Positions 1-6,582 are shown, numbered from the stretch's first letter. The stretch is DNA of 7,575 nucleotides from Streptosporangiaceae bacterium (GCA_030041195.1 JASHOI010000343.1:1-7575); one strand, 5' to 3'. Numbers and translations: made by a program. The notes: generated by a model from the letters alone, not told the origin.

Positions 1-575
1 CGCTGCAGATCGCCGCGCTGGGGCTGCTCGCGCTGTGCTCCCTGCTCGGCGAGGGCGCCGCCGGCAGCTGGAGCGCCGTCTACCTGCGGGACAACCTGGG
101 CACGTCGGCAGCGTTCGCCGCGCTCGGCTACGCGGCGTTCTCGGTCACGATGTCGGCCGGGCGGCTGACCGGTGACCGGCTGGCAGCCCGGTTCGGCCCG
201 GGCCGGCTAGTCAGCGGGTGCGGCCTCGTCGCCGGGCTGGGTCTGGCCAGCGCGCTGATCAGCCGCAGCCCGGCCCTGGCGCTGGTCGGGTTCGCGCTGT
301 TCGGCGCCGGGCTTTCCAGCACGTTCCCGCAGTTGGTCTCCGCGGCGGGCAACACCCGGACGCCGCGTTCCGGCACCGGAATAGCCCGGGTGGCCGGCGC
401 GGGGTACCTCGGCGTGCTTGTGGGGCCGGTGGTGATCGGGAGCTGCGCGGGCCTGGTGGGGCTGCGGCTGGCGCTCGGCATCCCGGTGATCCTCATGGTG
501 GTCATAGCCGCCGCCGGCCGGATCGTCGTCGGGCCGCGCCGGGGCGGGCCCGCAGCCCGGCAGAGCCCTATTTAG
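1..575 (+). CDS. MFS transporter, C-terminal half (5' end outside window)
   Basis: This is the 3' part of a major facilitator superfamily permease of the cytoplasmic membrane. The reading frame is open from base 3 and stops with TAG at 573-575, leaving about 190 residues, roughly the second half of a 12-helix MFS protein. Long hydrophobic stretches rich in Ala, Leu, Gly and Val alternate with short charged loops and look like about six helices. The loop AGRLTGDRLAARFG after the second visible helix matches the MFS motif A (G-R-x-x-D-R), as expected between helices 8 and 9. The EGAAGSWSAVYLRD segment is typical of YbjJ-like MFS proteins, but the substrate cannot be read from sequence. It ends tail-to-tail with the TetR-family gene, overlapping it by 8 bp, so the regulator may control it, although convergence alone does not show that. 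Family call is firm, substrate unknown. Confidence 0.85.
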   Translation, partial: LQIAALGLLALCSLLGEGAAGSWSAVYLRDNLGTSAAFAALGYAAFSVTMSAGRLTGDRLAARFGPGRLVSGCGLVAGLGLASALISRSPALALVGFALFGAGLSSTFPQLVSAAGNTRTPRSGTGIARVAGAGYLGVLVGPVVIGSCAGLVGLRLALGIPVILMVVIAAAGRIVVGPRRGGPAARQSPI

Positions 576-1224
576 CCCGGGCCGGGCGCAGCTCGGAGAT
601 CGCGTGGACGAGCAGGTTCAGGCCGAATTCGAAGTCGGTGTCGTGGTCGCGGTGCATGATCTCCGCTGACATGCTCGTGACCTGCGGGAATTCGGCCGGA
701 TTCAGCCCGACCGGCCGGTCCGCTTCCAGCACGGCCTGATCGTGCCCCAACGGCCGCTGCGGCACCAGGCCGGGAGCCACACCCACCTCACGCAGCAGCG
801 AGCCCACGATGTAGCCGATGAACATGCGCACCACCCGCACCGCGTCCTCATCGCTGAAACCCGCACTCCGCAGCAGGGTGAGCGCGTGCTCCATCGGCCG
901 CAGTTCGGCGGCTGAGGTGGCGGGCCGGCTGACCGTGACCAGCGCACACCTGGGAAAGGCCCGCAGTGCGTGCCGGAAGGCGCGCGCCTGGGTGCGTACC
1001 TGGTCCTCCCAGCTCGCGTCGGGATCGACGGTGAAGTCGATGCCGGACATCACCCGCTCGGCCACGCCGTCAAGCAACGCGGATTTGCTTGGCACGTAGT
1101 TGTAGAGGGCCATGACACCGGAACCGAGCTGCGCGGCAATGCGGCGCATCGATACCGCGTCAACGCCTTCTCGTTCGATGAGCTCCACGGCGGCCGAGAT
1201 GATCCGCTCCCGGGTCAGCTGCAT
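568..1224 (-). CDS. TetR/AcrR-family transcriptional regulator
   Basis: A 218-residue protein, normal length for a one-component TetR repressor that binds DNA as a dimer and releases on ligand binding. Residues 1-50 form the N-terminal helix-turn-helix domain: TRERIISAAVELIEREGVDAVSMRRIAAQLG, then ALYNYVPSKSALLDGVAERV, with the Y-x-Y/H-x-x-S-K-x-x-L pattern that closes the TetR domain. The rest is helical and resembles the TetR_C_1 (tetracycline repressor-like) ligand-binding domain, with no recognisable ligand signature. I chose the ATG at 1222-1224 because the HTH starts four residues later. The open frame runs further upstream to 1473, but that part is Arg/Pro-rich low-complexity translation. 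There is no good ribosome binding site, and a TACGTT box lies 6 nt before the ATG, so the mRNA may be leaderless. The likely targets are itself and the neighbouring MFS gene (inference). Confidence 0.88.
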   Translation of the reverse strand: MQLTRERIISAAVELIEREGVDAVSMRRIAAQLGSGVMALYNYVPSKSALLDGVAERVMSGIDFTVDPDASWEDQVRTQARAFRHALRAFPRCALVTVSRPATSAAELRPMEHALTLLRSAGFSDEDAVRVVRMFIGYIVGSLLREVGVAPGLVPQRPLGHDQAVLEADRPVGLNPAEFPQVTSMSAEIMHRDHDTDFEFGLNLLVHAISELRPARAK

Positions 1225-1230
1225 AGGGCA

Positions 1231-1236
1231 AACGTA
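1231..1236 (-). promoter_or_regulatory. Putative -10 box for leaderless TetR gene
   Basis: Read on the minus strand this is TACGTT, fitting the actinobacterial TANNNT -10 consensus. It ends 6 nt before the ATG at 1224, so transcription would start at or very near the start codon. No clear -35 hexamer is visible upstream. The call rests on spacing and the lack of a Shine-Dalgarno sequence. Confidence 0.3.
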
Positions 1237-1407
1237 CCCCCGATTAGTCCGAGATGATCCTCCGAGTCCTGGGGCGGGCAACTCGGGCAGGGGGTTTGGT
1301 CCCCGGGCCGGCAGCCGGAGTAGCGGTCCGGCATCCCGGGCAGGCTGTTCGCGCCCCCGAATTGGCCAGTCATCGGCGCTTCGGAATGGACGGGACTTCC
1401 TTAAGTA

Positions 1408-1417
1408 AAGGCGCCTT
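1408..1417. promoter_or_regulatory. Perfect palindrome, possible operator
   Basis: AAGGCGCCTT is a perfect 10-bp inverted repeat in the less GC-rich part of the divergent intergenic region. It could be a half-length operator for a dimeric regulator such as the adjacent TetR protein. However, it is short for a TetR operator, lies about 180 bp from the TetR start, and no second copy was seen. Confidence 0.2.
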
Positions 1418-1587
1418 CTTGCCACTACTTTGCCGCACAATGCCTTTCGCCTGGTCTTAAAGCAAGCCAGCAACGGGCACAGAATGGCATCGAGTGGATT
1501 TCGTCATCGGGGGAAGCCATTAACATTTACGTCAGCCGCCAGGCGCGCTCCGAGCACGGCCGCGATATCCCACGGCGCCGGCCCGGG

Positions 1588-2985
1588 GTGCCGGCCCGGC
1601 GCGCCCTTGCGATCACCGTGGGCAAGGCGGCCCGCGGCACGGTCCGCAGGCTCGGCCGCGGCAACGGCACCGCGATTCCCGGAATGGCCGCGCTGGCCAT
1701 CGACGCACGGCTGCTGTCCGGGCTGGCCAGCCAGATCGGCCAGGGTGCGGTGATCGTGACCGGAACCAACGGGAAGGGCACGACCTGCCGCATGCTCGCC
1801 GGGGTTATGCGCGCGTCGGGCCTGCGCCCGATCACAAACCAGGAGGGGGCGAATCAGCCCGGGGGCCTGGCGACGACGCTGCTGGCCCACGCCAGCCGGG
1901 CGGGCCACCTGCGCGCCGATGACCGTGCCGTCGGGCTGTTTGAGGTGGATGAGGGGTCGCTGCCGGAGATTCTGGCTCAGGTCAGCCCGACAACCCTGGT
2001 ATTCACCAATGTCTTCCGCGATCAGATGGACCGCTATCTCGACCTGGATTACCTCACCCGCCGCTGGCAGCGATGCCTGCGGTCGCTGCCCGCGGCCACC
2101 ACGCTGGTGCTCAACGCGGACGATCCCCGCCTCGCCTACCTGGCGGCCGATCTTCCGAACCCGAGGGTCTTCTACGGCCTGGACGACACCGGGCAGAGCC
2201 GCGGCAGCGTCGACCACACCTCGGACTTCCCGCGCTGCCCGCGCTGCACCGGCGAGCTGGGCTACGGCTGCGTGTTCTACGCCCACCTTGGCCACTGGAG
2301 CTGTGCGCACTGTGGCCTGGCCCGCCCGGCACCGCAGGTGCGCGCCGCCAAGGTCGACCTCATCGGCCCGGAATCCTCGCGGCTTCAGATCGTTACGCCG
2401 GCCGGCGAGGCGGTGCTCGAAATTCCGCTGCCAGGGCTGTATAACGCCTACAACGCGGTCGCCGCAGGCGCTGCGGCGACCGCGGGCCAGCTTCCCGGTG
2501 GCGCGCTGTCAGCGGTCGCGGAGATGACGCCCGGCCTCTTCCGCATGGAACGGGTGACGGTCGGCGGCCGCGAGGTGCGCCTGGCGCTGGCCCGCAATCC
2601 CAATGCCTATACCGAGGTGCTGCGCGTCCTGCTCCGCGACGGGCGGCCCAAGCACGTGCTGCTCGGGCTCAACGACCGGCCGGAGGAGCCGGACGTCTCC
2701 TGGATCTGGGACGTCGACTTCGAGTCGCTGTGCGGGCTCGTGCCGTCGCCGGTACTGTCCGGCAACCGGGCCTGCGACCTGGCGGTGCGGCTCAAGTACG
2801 CCGGGTGGACCGACGCCGGGGCCGAGATCACGGTGCATCCGGATCCGGCCGGCGGCCTGCGGCTCGCCCTCGACCGCACCCCGGAAGGCCAGCCGCTGTG
2901 GGTCGTGGGCACCTACCAGGTGCTGTGGCAGCTGCGGGACTGGCTGCGCCGCCAGGGCCTGGTGGCCGCGCTGTGGGAGAGCTAG
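1588..2985 (+). CDS. MurT-like Mur ligase (lipid II isoglutaminyl synthase ligase-subunit family)
   Basis: A 465-residue Mur-ligase-fold protein. In the MurT family, ATP activates the D-Glu carboxylate of lipid II for amidation with ammonia from partner GatD. Visible in order: the family N-terminus (GRGNGTAIPG, residues 23-32); the ATP loop VTGTNGKGTTCRM (57-69, Lys63); the central domain with LFEVDEGSLPEI and TNVFRDQMDRY; a zinc ribbon with CPRC (217-220) and CAHC (239-242), diagnostic of MurT; LYNAYNAVAAGA (284-295); and a DUF1727-type C-terminal domain ending its core in DVSWIWDVDFE (369-379). GTG at 1588 gives the usual short N-terminus, though its ribosome site is weak. The GatD-like gene follows at once. 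Oddities: the usual KTTT after the P-loop Gly is KGTT as in FolC, AKNPAG is ARNPNA (335-340), and ADGRD before SWIWD is PEEPD. Family is firm. Because of these changes and the defective partner, the true substrate is uncertain and I give no symbol. Confidence 0.88.
   Translation: MPARRALAITVGKAARGTVRRLGRGNGTAIPGMAALAIDARLLSGLASQIGQGAVIVTGTNGKGTTCRMLAGVMRASGLRPITNQEGANQPGGLATTLLAHASRAGHLRADDRAVGLFEVDEGSLPEILAQVSPTTLVFTNVFRDQMDRYLDLDYLTRRWQRCLRSLPAATTLVLNADDPRLAYLAADLPNPRVFYGLDDTGQSRGSVDHTSDFPRCPRCTGELGYGCVFYAHLGHWSCAHCGLARPAPQVRAAKVDLIGPESSRLQIVTPAGEAVLEIPLPGLYNAYNAVAAGAAATAGQLPGGALSAVAEMTPGLFRMERVTVGGREVRLALARNPNAYTEVLRVLLRDGRPKHVLLGLNDRPEEPDVSWIWDVDFESLCGLVPSPVLSGNRACDLAVRLKYAGWTDAGAEITVHPDPAGGLRLALDRTPEGQPLWVVGTYQVLWQLRDWLRRQGLVAALWES
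2975..2981 (+). promoter_or_regulatory. Ribosome binding site of the GatD-like gene
   Basis: GGGAGAG at the very end of the MurT-like gene lies 6 nt before the ATG at 2988 and only 3 nt before the GTG at 2985. The spacing favours the ATG as the start. The layout, with stop TAG at 2983-2985 just ahead of the ATG, suggests translational coupling of the two subunits. Confidence 0.6.
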
Positions 2986-2987
2986 TG

Positions 2988-3854
2988 ATGACGGCCCGCA
3001 CGCTCACGGTCGGCTGGCTGTACCCCGAGATCATGAGCGGCTACGGCGACCGCGGGAACCTCGCCGCGATCGTGAAGCGCTGCGGCTGGCGGGGCATCGC
3101 CACCGACGTGCGGGAGCTGCGCCTCGGCGACCGCGTCGATCCCGCCGAGATGGACCTGTTCATGATCGGCAGCGGCGGGGAGTTCCACCAGCGGCTGATC
3201 GCCACGGACCTGGCCGACGTCAAGGGCCCCGGCATCTGCGAGGCGGTCGGCCAGGGAGCCGCGCTGCTCGCGGTCGGCGCGGGCTACGAGCTGCTCGGTC
3301 GCTTCTACCAGCCCAGCCGGGGTGTGGAGCTGCCCGGGGCCCGGCTGTTCGACACCTGGACGATCCAGCAGGGCGCCGACCTCGCCGCGGCATCGTGCAC
3401 CCTCGCCGAGGCCAGGGCGGGCCGGGTGATCGGCGACCTTCTGGTCCGCTGGGACGGTGCCGGCCCGGGCGTGCCCCCCGGGCCCGATAGTGAGCTGCTC
3501 GTCGGCTTCGAGAACCACAGCGCCCGCACCTATCTCGGGCCGGCGGCGCACGCGCTCGGCCAGGTCATCGCCGGGCAGGGCAACAACGGCGATGGGCGCG
3601 AGGGCGTCCGCCTCGGCAACGCGATCGGAACCTACCTGCGCGGCCCGTGCCTGCCGCGGAACCCGGCGCTCGCCGACTTCCTCATCCGAGCGGCGTTGCA
3701 GCGTCGCTACGCGGAGGCCGAGCTCGCCGCGCTGCCCGACCAGCTCGAGCACGCCGCCCGCGGCACGGCACTGCGGCAGCTGCGGCCGACGCCACAGGCC
3801 GCGGGGTTACCCGGACCGCTTCGGACCGGCCCGAACGGGTGCCTCGTAGGGTAG
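2988..3854 (+). CDS. GatD-like class I glutamine amidotransferase, catalytic Cys and His replaced
   Basis: A 288-residue CobB/CobQ-type amidotransferase, the expected partner of the MurT-like ligase. True GatD hydrolyses glutamine and channels ammonia to MurT. Family marks: LYPEIMSGYGDRGN (11-24), a GSGGEFHQ loop (61-68) where GatD usually has GGGxDxxQ, the oxyanion/elbow region LLAVGAGYELLG (93-104), VGFENHSARTYLG (172-184) and IGTYLRGPCLPRNPALAD (213-230). Canonical GatD has Cys in the elbow (ICGGYQ in S. aureus, Cys94) and His in TYLHGP (His189). Here they are Gly97 (GGC, 3276-3278) and Arg218 (CGC, 3639-3641), so glutaminase activity should be absent. The frame is intact with normal codon use, so this is not a decaying pseudogene. 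There is an insertion near residues 128-145 and a tail of about 30 residues with little family resemblance. The gene starts 2 nt after the ligase stop, and the next gene is 4 nt downstream. A structural or regulatory role is inferred. Confidence 0.85.
   Translation: MTARTLTVGWLYPEIMSGYGDRGNLAAIVKRCGWRGIATDVRELRLGDRVDPAEMDLFMIGSGGEFHQRLIATDLADVKGPGICEAVGQGAALLAVGAGYELLGRFYQPSRGVELPGARLFDTWTIQQGADLAAASCTLAEARAGRVIGDLLVRWDGAGPGVPPGPDSELLVGFENHSARTYLGPAAHALGQVIAGQGNNGDGREGVRLGNAIGTYLRGPCLPRNPALADFLIRAALQRRYAEAELAALPDQLEHAARGTALRQLRPTPQAAGLPGPLRTGPNGCLVG
3847..3852 (+). promoter_or_regulatory. Putative -10 box for leaderless DUF2630 transcript
   Basis: TAGGGT fits the TANNNT -10 pattern and ends 6 nt before the ATG at 3859, as at actinobacterial leaderless promoters. 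It overlaps the last codons of the GatD-like gene. The same G-rich stretch could instead act as a Shine-Dalgarno sequence, so promoter and ribosome-site readings are both possible. No strong -35 box is seen. Confidence 0.35.
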
Positions 3855-3858
3855 GGGC

Positions 3859-4104
3859 ATGGACGAGAAGGAGATCCTCAGCCACATCGACGAGCTCATC
3901 AAGACCGAGCACGAGCTGCGCGCCAAGCTGGCGGCGGGAGAGCTGTCCGGCACCGAGGAGCGCGCCAGGCTGAAAGAGGCCGAGGAAGCCCTGGACCAGT
4001 GCTGGGACCTGCTGCGCCAGCGCCGTGCCCGGAGCGAGTTCAACGAGGATCCTGGCGAGACGACGGCCCGGCCCGCCTCCGAGGTCGAGGGATACCTGCA
4101 GTAG
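3859..4104 (+). CDS. DUF2630 family protein
   Basis: An 81-residue, highly charged, soluble and probably mostly helical protein. It matches the actinobacterial DUF2630 family along its whole length: the [14 protein letters not shown] start, [14 protein letters not shown] (17-30), the conserved core [17 protein letters not shown] (45-61), then EDP and the C-terminal ending EVEGYLQ. No function is established for this family and I infer none. Heptad-like spacing of Leu and Ala in residues 6-55 suggests a helical hairpin or short coiled coil. The ATG at 3859 is the family start and lies 4 nt after the GatD-like stop. It can be read with the genes upstream, or from its own leaderless promoter. 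A 49-nt gap separates it from the FAH-family gene. Confidence 0.9.
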   Translation: MDEKEILSHIDELIKTEHELRAKLAAGELSGTEERARLKEAEEALDQCWDLLRQRRARSEFNEDPGETTARPASEVEGYLQ

Positions 4105-4140
4105 CGGCCTCCGCCGTGCCCGCCGGGTCCGCCTGCTCAG

Positions 4141-4146
4141 TAGGCT
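4141..4146 (+). promoter_or_regulatory. Putative -10 box for leaderless FAH-gltX transcript
   Basis: TAGGCT fits TANNNT and ends 7 nt before the GTG at 4154, and no Shine-Dalgarno sequence lies between them. It sits in the 49-nt gap after the DUF2630 gene. This spacing suggests a leaderless mRNA carrying the FAH-family gene and gltX. No clear -35 hexamer is visible. Confidence 0.4.
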
Positions 4147-4153
4147 GACAGAC

Positions 4154-4978
4154 GTGCGTATCGCAAGGTTTGCCCATGGCGGCGATGTCGGCTACGGGAT
4201 CGTGGAGGACGTCCAGCAGGACGGTGCCGCGGGCACCGTTACCGGCGCAGACGCCGAGGGTCTCGTCGTAGCCGAGTTGCTGGGACATCCGTTCGGGATC
4301 GGGGACGAGGCCGTCCGGCTCACCGGGACCCGCTATCCGCTGGCCGACGTGCGGCTGCTCGCTCCCGTGCTGCCGAGCAAGGTGGTCGCGATCGGCAGGA
4401 ACTATGCCGAGCACGCGGCCGAACTGGGCAATGAGATACCGGACGACCCGATTATCTTCCTGAAGCCGTCGACGGCGGTGATCGGGCCGCGGGACCCGAT
4501 CATCTACCCGACCCGGCTGTCCGAGCGGGTCGATTTCGAGGGCGAGCTCGCCGTCGTCATCGGCAGGCTCTGCCGCGCGGTGCCGCCGGAGCGGGTCCCC
4601 GACGTCATCTTCGGCTACACCTGCGCCAACGACGTCACCGCGCGTGACCTGCAGGCCAAGGACGGGCAGTGGGCCAGGGCCAAGGGCTTCGACACGTTCT
4701 GCCCGCTCGGGCCGTGGATCGAGACCGATGTCGACCCGGCCGATCTGGAGCTGACCACGATCGTGAACGGCGAGATCCGGCAGAACTCGCGAACCTCGCT
4801 GCTGCTGCACGACGTGACCGCGCTGATCACGTACGTAAGCGCGGTGATGACGCTGCTGCCCGGCGACGTGCTGCTGACCGGGACCCCGGCCGGCGTCGGC
4901 CCGCTGAAGGACGGCGACGAGGTGTCGGTGACGATCGAAGGCATCGGCACGCTGACCAACGGGGTCACCAGTGACTGA
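4154..4978 (+). CDS. Fumarylacetoacetate hydrolase (FAH) family protein
   Basis: A 274-residue metal-dependent cytosolic enzyme of the FAH superfamily, which includes fumarylpyruvate and acylpyruvate hydrolases, oxaloacetate decarboxylases and 2-hydroxyhepta-2,4-diene-1,7-dioate isomerases. After an N-terminal domain of about 70 residues, the catalytic domain shows [13 protein letters not shown] (80-92), [11 protein letters not shown] (102-112), and [11 protein letters not shown] (127-137) with metal ligands Glu129 and Glu131. [14 protein letters not shown] (154-167) supplies the third ligand Asp160. [13 protein letters not shown] (177-189) and [18 protein letters not shown] (234-251) follow. 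All expected ligands are present. I chose GTG 4154 because translation further upstream (open to 4025) is Arg/Pro-rich shadow of the DUF2630 gene, and because of the TAGGCT box 7 nt before it. It overlaps gltX by 8 nt, so the two are co-transcribed and probably coupled. Exact substrate is not predictable; annotations such as HHDD isomerase would be over-precise. Confidence 0.92.
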   Translation: MRIARFAHGGDVGYGIVEDVQQDGAAGTVTGADAEGLVVAELLGHPFGIGDEAVRLTGTRYPLADVRLLAPVLPSKVVAIGRNYAEHAAELGNEIPDDPIIFLKPSTAVIGPRDPIIYPTRLSERVDFEGELAVVIGRLCRAVPPERVPDVIFGYTCANDVTARDLQAKDGQWARAKGFDTFCPLGPWIETDVDPADLELTTIVNGEIRQNSRTSLLLHDVTALITYVSAVMTLLPGDVLLTGTPAGVGPLKDGDEVSVTIEGIGTLTNGVTSD

Positions 4979-6485
4979 CGCTGCCTCCGGAGGCGCGGCC
5001 GCCGGCGGGACCCCGGTGCGGGTCAGGTTCGCACCGTCCCCCAGCGGGGACCTGCACGTCGGCAACATCCGCACCGCGTTGTTCGACTGGGCGTTCGCCC
5101 GGCACACCGGCGGGGTGTTCGTGCTGCGGATCGAGGACACCGACCAGTCCCGGGTGACTCCCGCCTACATCGAGTCCGCGCTGGAGACGCTGCGCTGGCT
5201 GAGCCTGTACTGGGACGAGGGGCCCGAGGTCGGCGGACCGTACGGCCCGTACCTGCAGAGCCAGCGGATGGACATCTACGCGGACTGGCTGGCGAAGTTC
5301 CTCGAGTCCGGGCACGCCTACTACTGCTGGTGCTCGCCCGAGGAGCTCGCTGCGCGCCGCAACGCGGCACGGGCCGGCGGCGGCGGCCCGACCGGCTACG
5401 ACGGGCACTGCCGGGTGCTGACGCCCGATCAGGTGGAGGCGTACCGGGCCGAGGGCAGGAAGCCCGTGGTGCGGATGCGCATGCCGGCCGGCTCGACCAC
5501 GTTCACCGACCTGGTGCGTGGCGAGATCACGATCGACAACGCCAACGTGCCCGACTTCGTGCTGGCGCGGTCGGACGGCAGCCCGCTCTACACGCTGGCG
5601 GTGGCCGTCGACGACGTGCTGATGAAGATCACGCACATCGTCCGCGGCGACGACCTGCTGTCCTCGACGCCGCGGCAGCTCGCCGTCTACCGCGCGATGG
5701 GCGTCCCCGAGCCGGAGTTCCCGGTGTTCGCGCACCTGCCGTTCGTGCTCGGGCTCGAGGGCCAGAAGCTGGGCAAGCGCTACGGCGCCGCGTCGATCAC
5801 CTACTACCGGGACGAGGGGTTCCTGCCGGAGGCGCTCGACAACTACCTGGCGCTGCTGGGCTGGTCACCGGGGGACAACCGGGAATTGTTCACGCTCGAC
5901 GAGATGGCGGCCGAGTTCGACCTGTCGCGGGTGAACAAGAACGCCGCCCGGTTCGATGTGCACAAGCTCGAGGCGATCAACGGCGACAAGATCCGGGGTC
6001 TGGATCCGGCCGACTTCGTGCAGCGGATCATCCCGTTCCTCGGGAAGGCCCGGCTGATAGAGGATCCGCCCAGCGGCGAGCAGCTTGCCGTGATCACGGC
6101 CGCCGCCCCGCTGATCCAGGAGCGGATCTCGAAGCTGACCGAGGCGCCGGACATGCTGCGCTTTCTGCTCGTGGATGAGCCCGAGTTCGCCGTCGACCCG
6201 GACGACGCCGCCCGCGCACTCGGACCCGACGCGGTGCCCGTTCTCGAGGCGGCGCACAGCGTTCTGGCCGGGCTTCAGCCTTGGACCGCCGACGCGATCA
6301 GGGATGCGCTGCAGGCCGCGCTCGTCGATGGCCTCGGGCTGAAGCCCAGGGCCGCGTTCGGCGGGGCGGTGCGGGTCGCGGTCACCGGGCGGCGGGTCGG
6401 GCCGCCGCTGTTCGAGTCCATCGAGCTGCTCGGCCGGGACCGGACGCTCGCCCGGCTGGCCGCGGCGGCCGGGGCTGCCGGCTAG
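4971..6485 (+). CDS. gltX: Glutamyl-tRNA synthetase
   Basis: A 504-residue class I aminoacyl-tRNA synthetase joining glutamate to tRNA-Glu and, in organisms without GlnRS, also to tRNA-Gln. Visible: [20 protein letters not shown] (19-38), containing the HIGH-type signature HVGN (29-32); RIEDTDQSR; the insertion with CWC and GYDGHC, related to the GluRS zinc-binding segment; [20 protein letters not shown]; and a KMSKS-type loop [11 protein letters not shown] (265-275). The helical anticodon-binding region follows, including LLGWSPGD and the C-terminal [18 protein letters not shown]. Length is near the usual 470-500, with a short extra N-terminus. GTG at 4971 is preceded by ACGGGG at suitable spacing and overlaps the FAH-family stop by 8 nt. 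One oddity is KLGKR in place of the usual KLSKR, with Gly268 at the Ser position. tRNA-Gln and tRNA-Glu, its likely substrates, lie just downstream. Confidence 0.96.
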   Translation: MTDAASGGAAAGGTPVRVRFAPSPSGDLHVGNIRTALFDWAFARHTGGVFVLRIEDTDQSRVTPAYIESALETLRWLSLYWDEGPEVGGPYGPYLQSQRMDIYADWLAKFLESGHAYYCWCSPEELAARRNAARAGGGGPTGYDGHCRVLTPDQVEAYRAEGRKPVVRMRMPAGSTTFTDLVRGEITIDNANVPDFVLARSDGSPLYTLAVAVDDVLMKITHIVRGDDLLSSTPRQLAVYRAMGVPEPEFPVFAHLPFVLGLEGQKLGKRYGAASITYYRDEGFLPEALDNYLALLGWSPGDNRELFTLDEMAAEFDLSRVNKNAARFDVHKLEAINGDKIRGLDPADFVQRIIPFLGKARLIEDPPSGEQLAVITAAAPLIQERISKLTEAPDMLRFLLVDEPEFAVDPDDAARALGPDAVPVLEAAHSVLAGLQPWTADAIRDALQAALVDGLGLKPRAAFGGAVRVAVTGRRVGPPLFESIELLGRDRTLARLAAAAGAAG

Positions 6486-6516
6486 GCGCCGCGACGCCCG
6501 GCGGAGCCGGATCTCT

Positions 6517-6547
6517 TTGGCCGCGGTGTCCGCGCTTCGGCTACACT
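6517..6547 (+). promoter_or_regulatory. Putative tRNA-Gln promoter
   Basis: TTGGCC (6517-6522) and TACACT (6542-6547) are separated by 19 nt. This gives a reasonable -35/-10 pair just after the gltX stop, with transcription starting near 6554, about 50 nt before the mature tRNA. The tRNA-Glu promoter has a similar TTGGC-type -35. The long spacer lowers certainty. Confidence 0.45.
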
Positions 6548-6582
6548 GCACAGGCGCGCCCGGACTGCACGGGCGCGGCCGG
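6545..6582 (+). repeat. Two-copy 19-bp tandem repeat
   Basis: Two adjacent copies (6545-6563 and 6564-6582), beginning ACTGCAC and ending CCGG, match at 17 of 19 positions. They lie between the -10 box and the tRNA-Gln gene. Copy 1 overlaps the -10 box and copy 2 overlaps the leader hairpin. A recent local duplication is the simplest explanation. Confidence 0.7.

Larger units (their letters stand above)
1225..1587. other. Intergenic region upstream of two divergent genes
   Basis: These 363 bp separate the TetR gene (-) from the MurT-like gene (+). No convincing coding region is present; the open frames have no codon bias or homology I recognise. The left part is GC-rich, while 1380-1535 is clearly less so, as expected for a promoter region. 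It holds a perfect 10-bp palindrome (AAGGCGCCTT, 1408-1417), which could be a regulator site. It also has TTGCC-type hexamers at 1419-1424 and 1430-1435, a TAACAT box at 1521-1526 and a purine-rich GGGGGAAG at 1509-1516. None forms a textbook promoter, so the transcription starts are not defined. Confidence 0.6.

Noticed and set aside
1225..1473. 83-residue N-terminal extension of the TetR protein
   Set aside because: Low-complexity Arg/Pro sequence before the usual HTH start; would put the HTH far inside the protein, and a good leaderless ATG exists at 1224.
1504..2310. 268-codon open frame on - opposite the MurT-like gene
   Set aside because: Mirror of a well-supported gene in GC-rich DNA; low-complexity Arg/Ala/Gly/Pro translation with no recognisable domain.
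2982..3752. 256-codon open frame on - opposite the GatD-like gene
   Set aside because: Antisense shadow with no family resemblance and no promoter or ribosome site.
2988..3854. Calling the GatD-like gene a pseudogene
   Set aside because: No stop or frameshift, good ribosome site, normal codon use, and the other family motifs are kept; only catalytic positions changed, which suggests changed function and not decay.
4025..4153. N-terminal extension of the FAH-family protein to an ATG at 4025
   Set aside because: Overlaps the DUF2630 gene, has Arg/Pro-rich shadow composition, and the family N-terminus starts at GTG 4154.
4040..5140. 366-codon open frame on - opposite the FAH-family and gltX genes
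   Set aside because: Lies fully antisense to two genes with clear motifs; composition is that of a codon-position shadow.
5330..6178. 282-codon + frame inside gltX
   Set aside because: Arg/Gly/Ala-rich out-of-frame reading of gltX; the gltX frame carries all the synthetase motifs.
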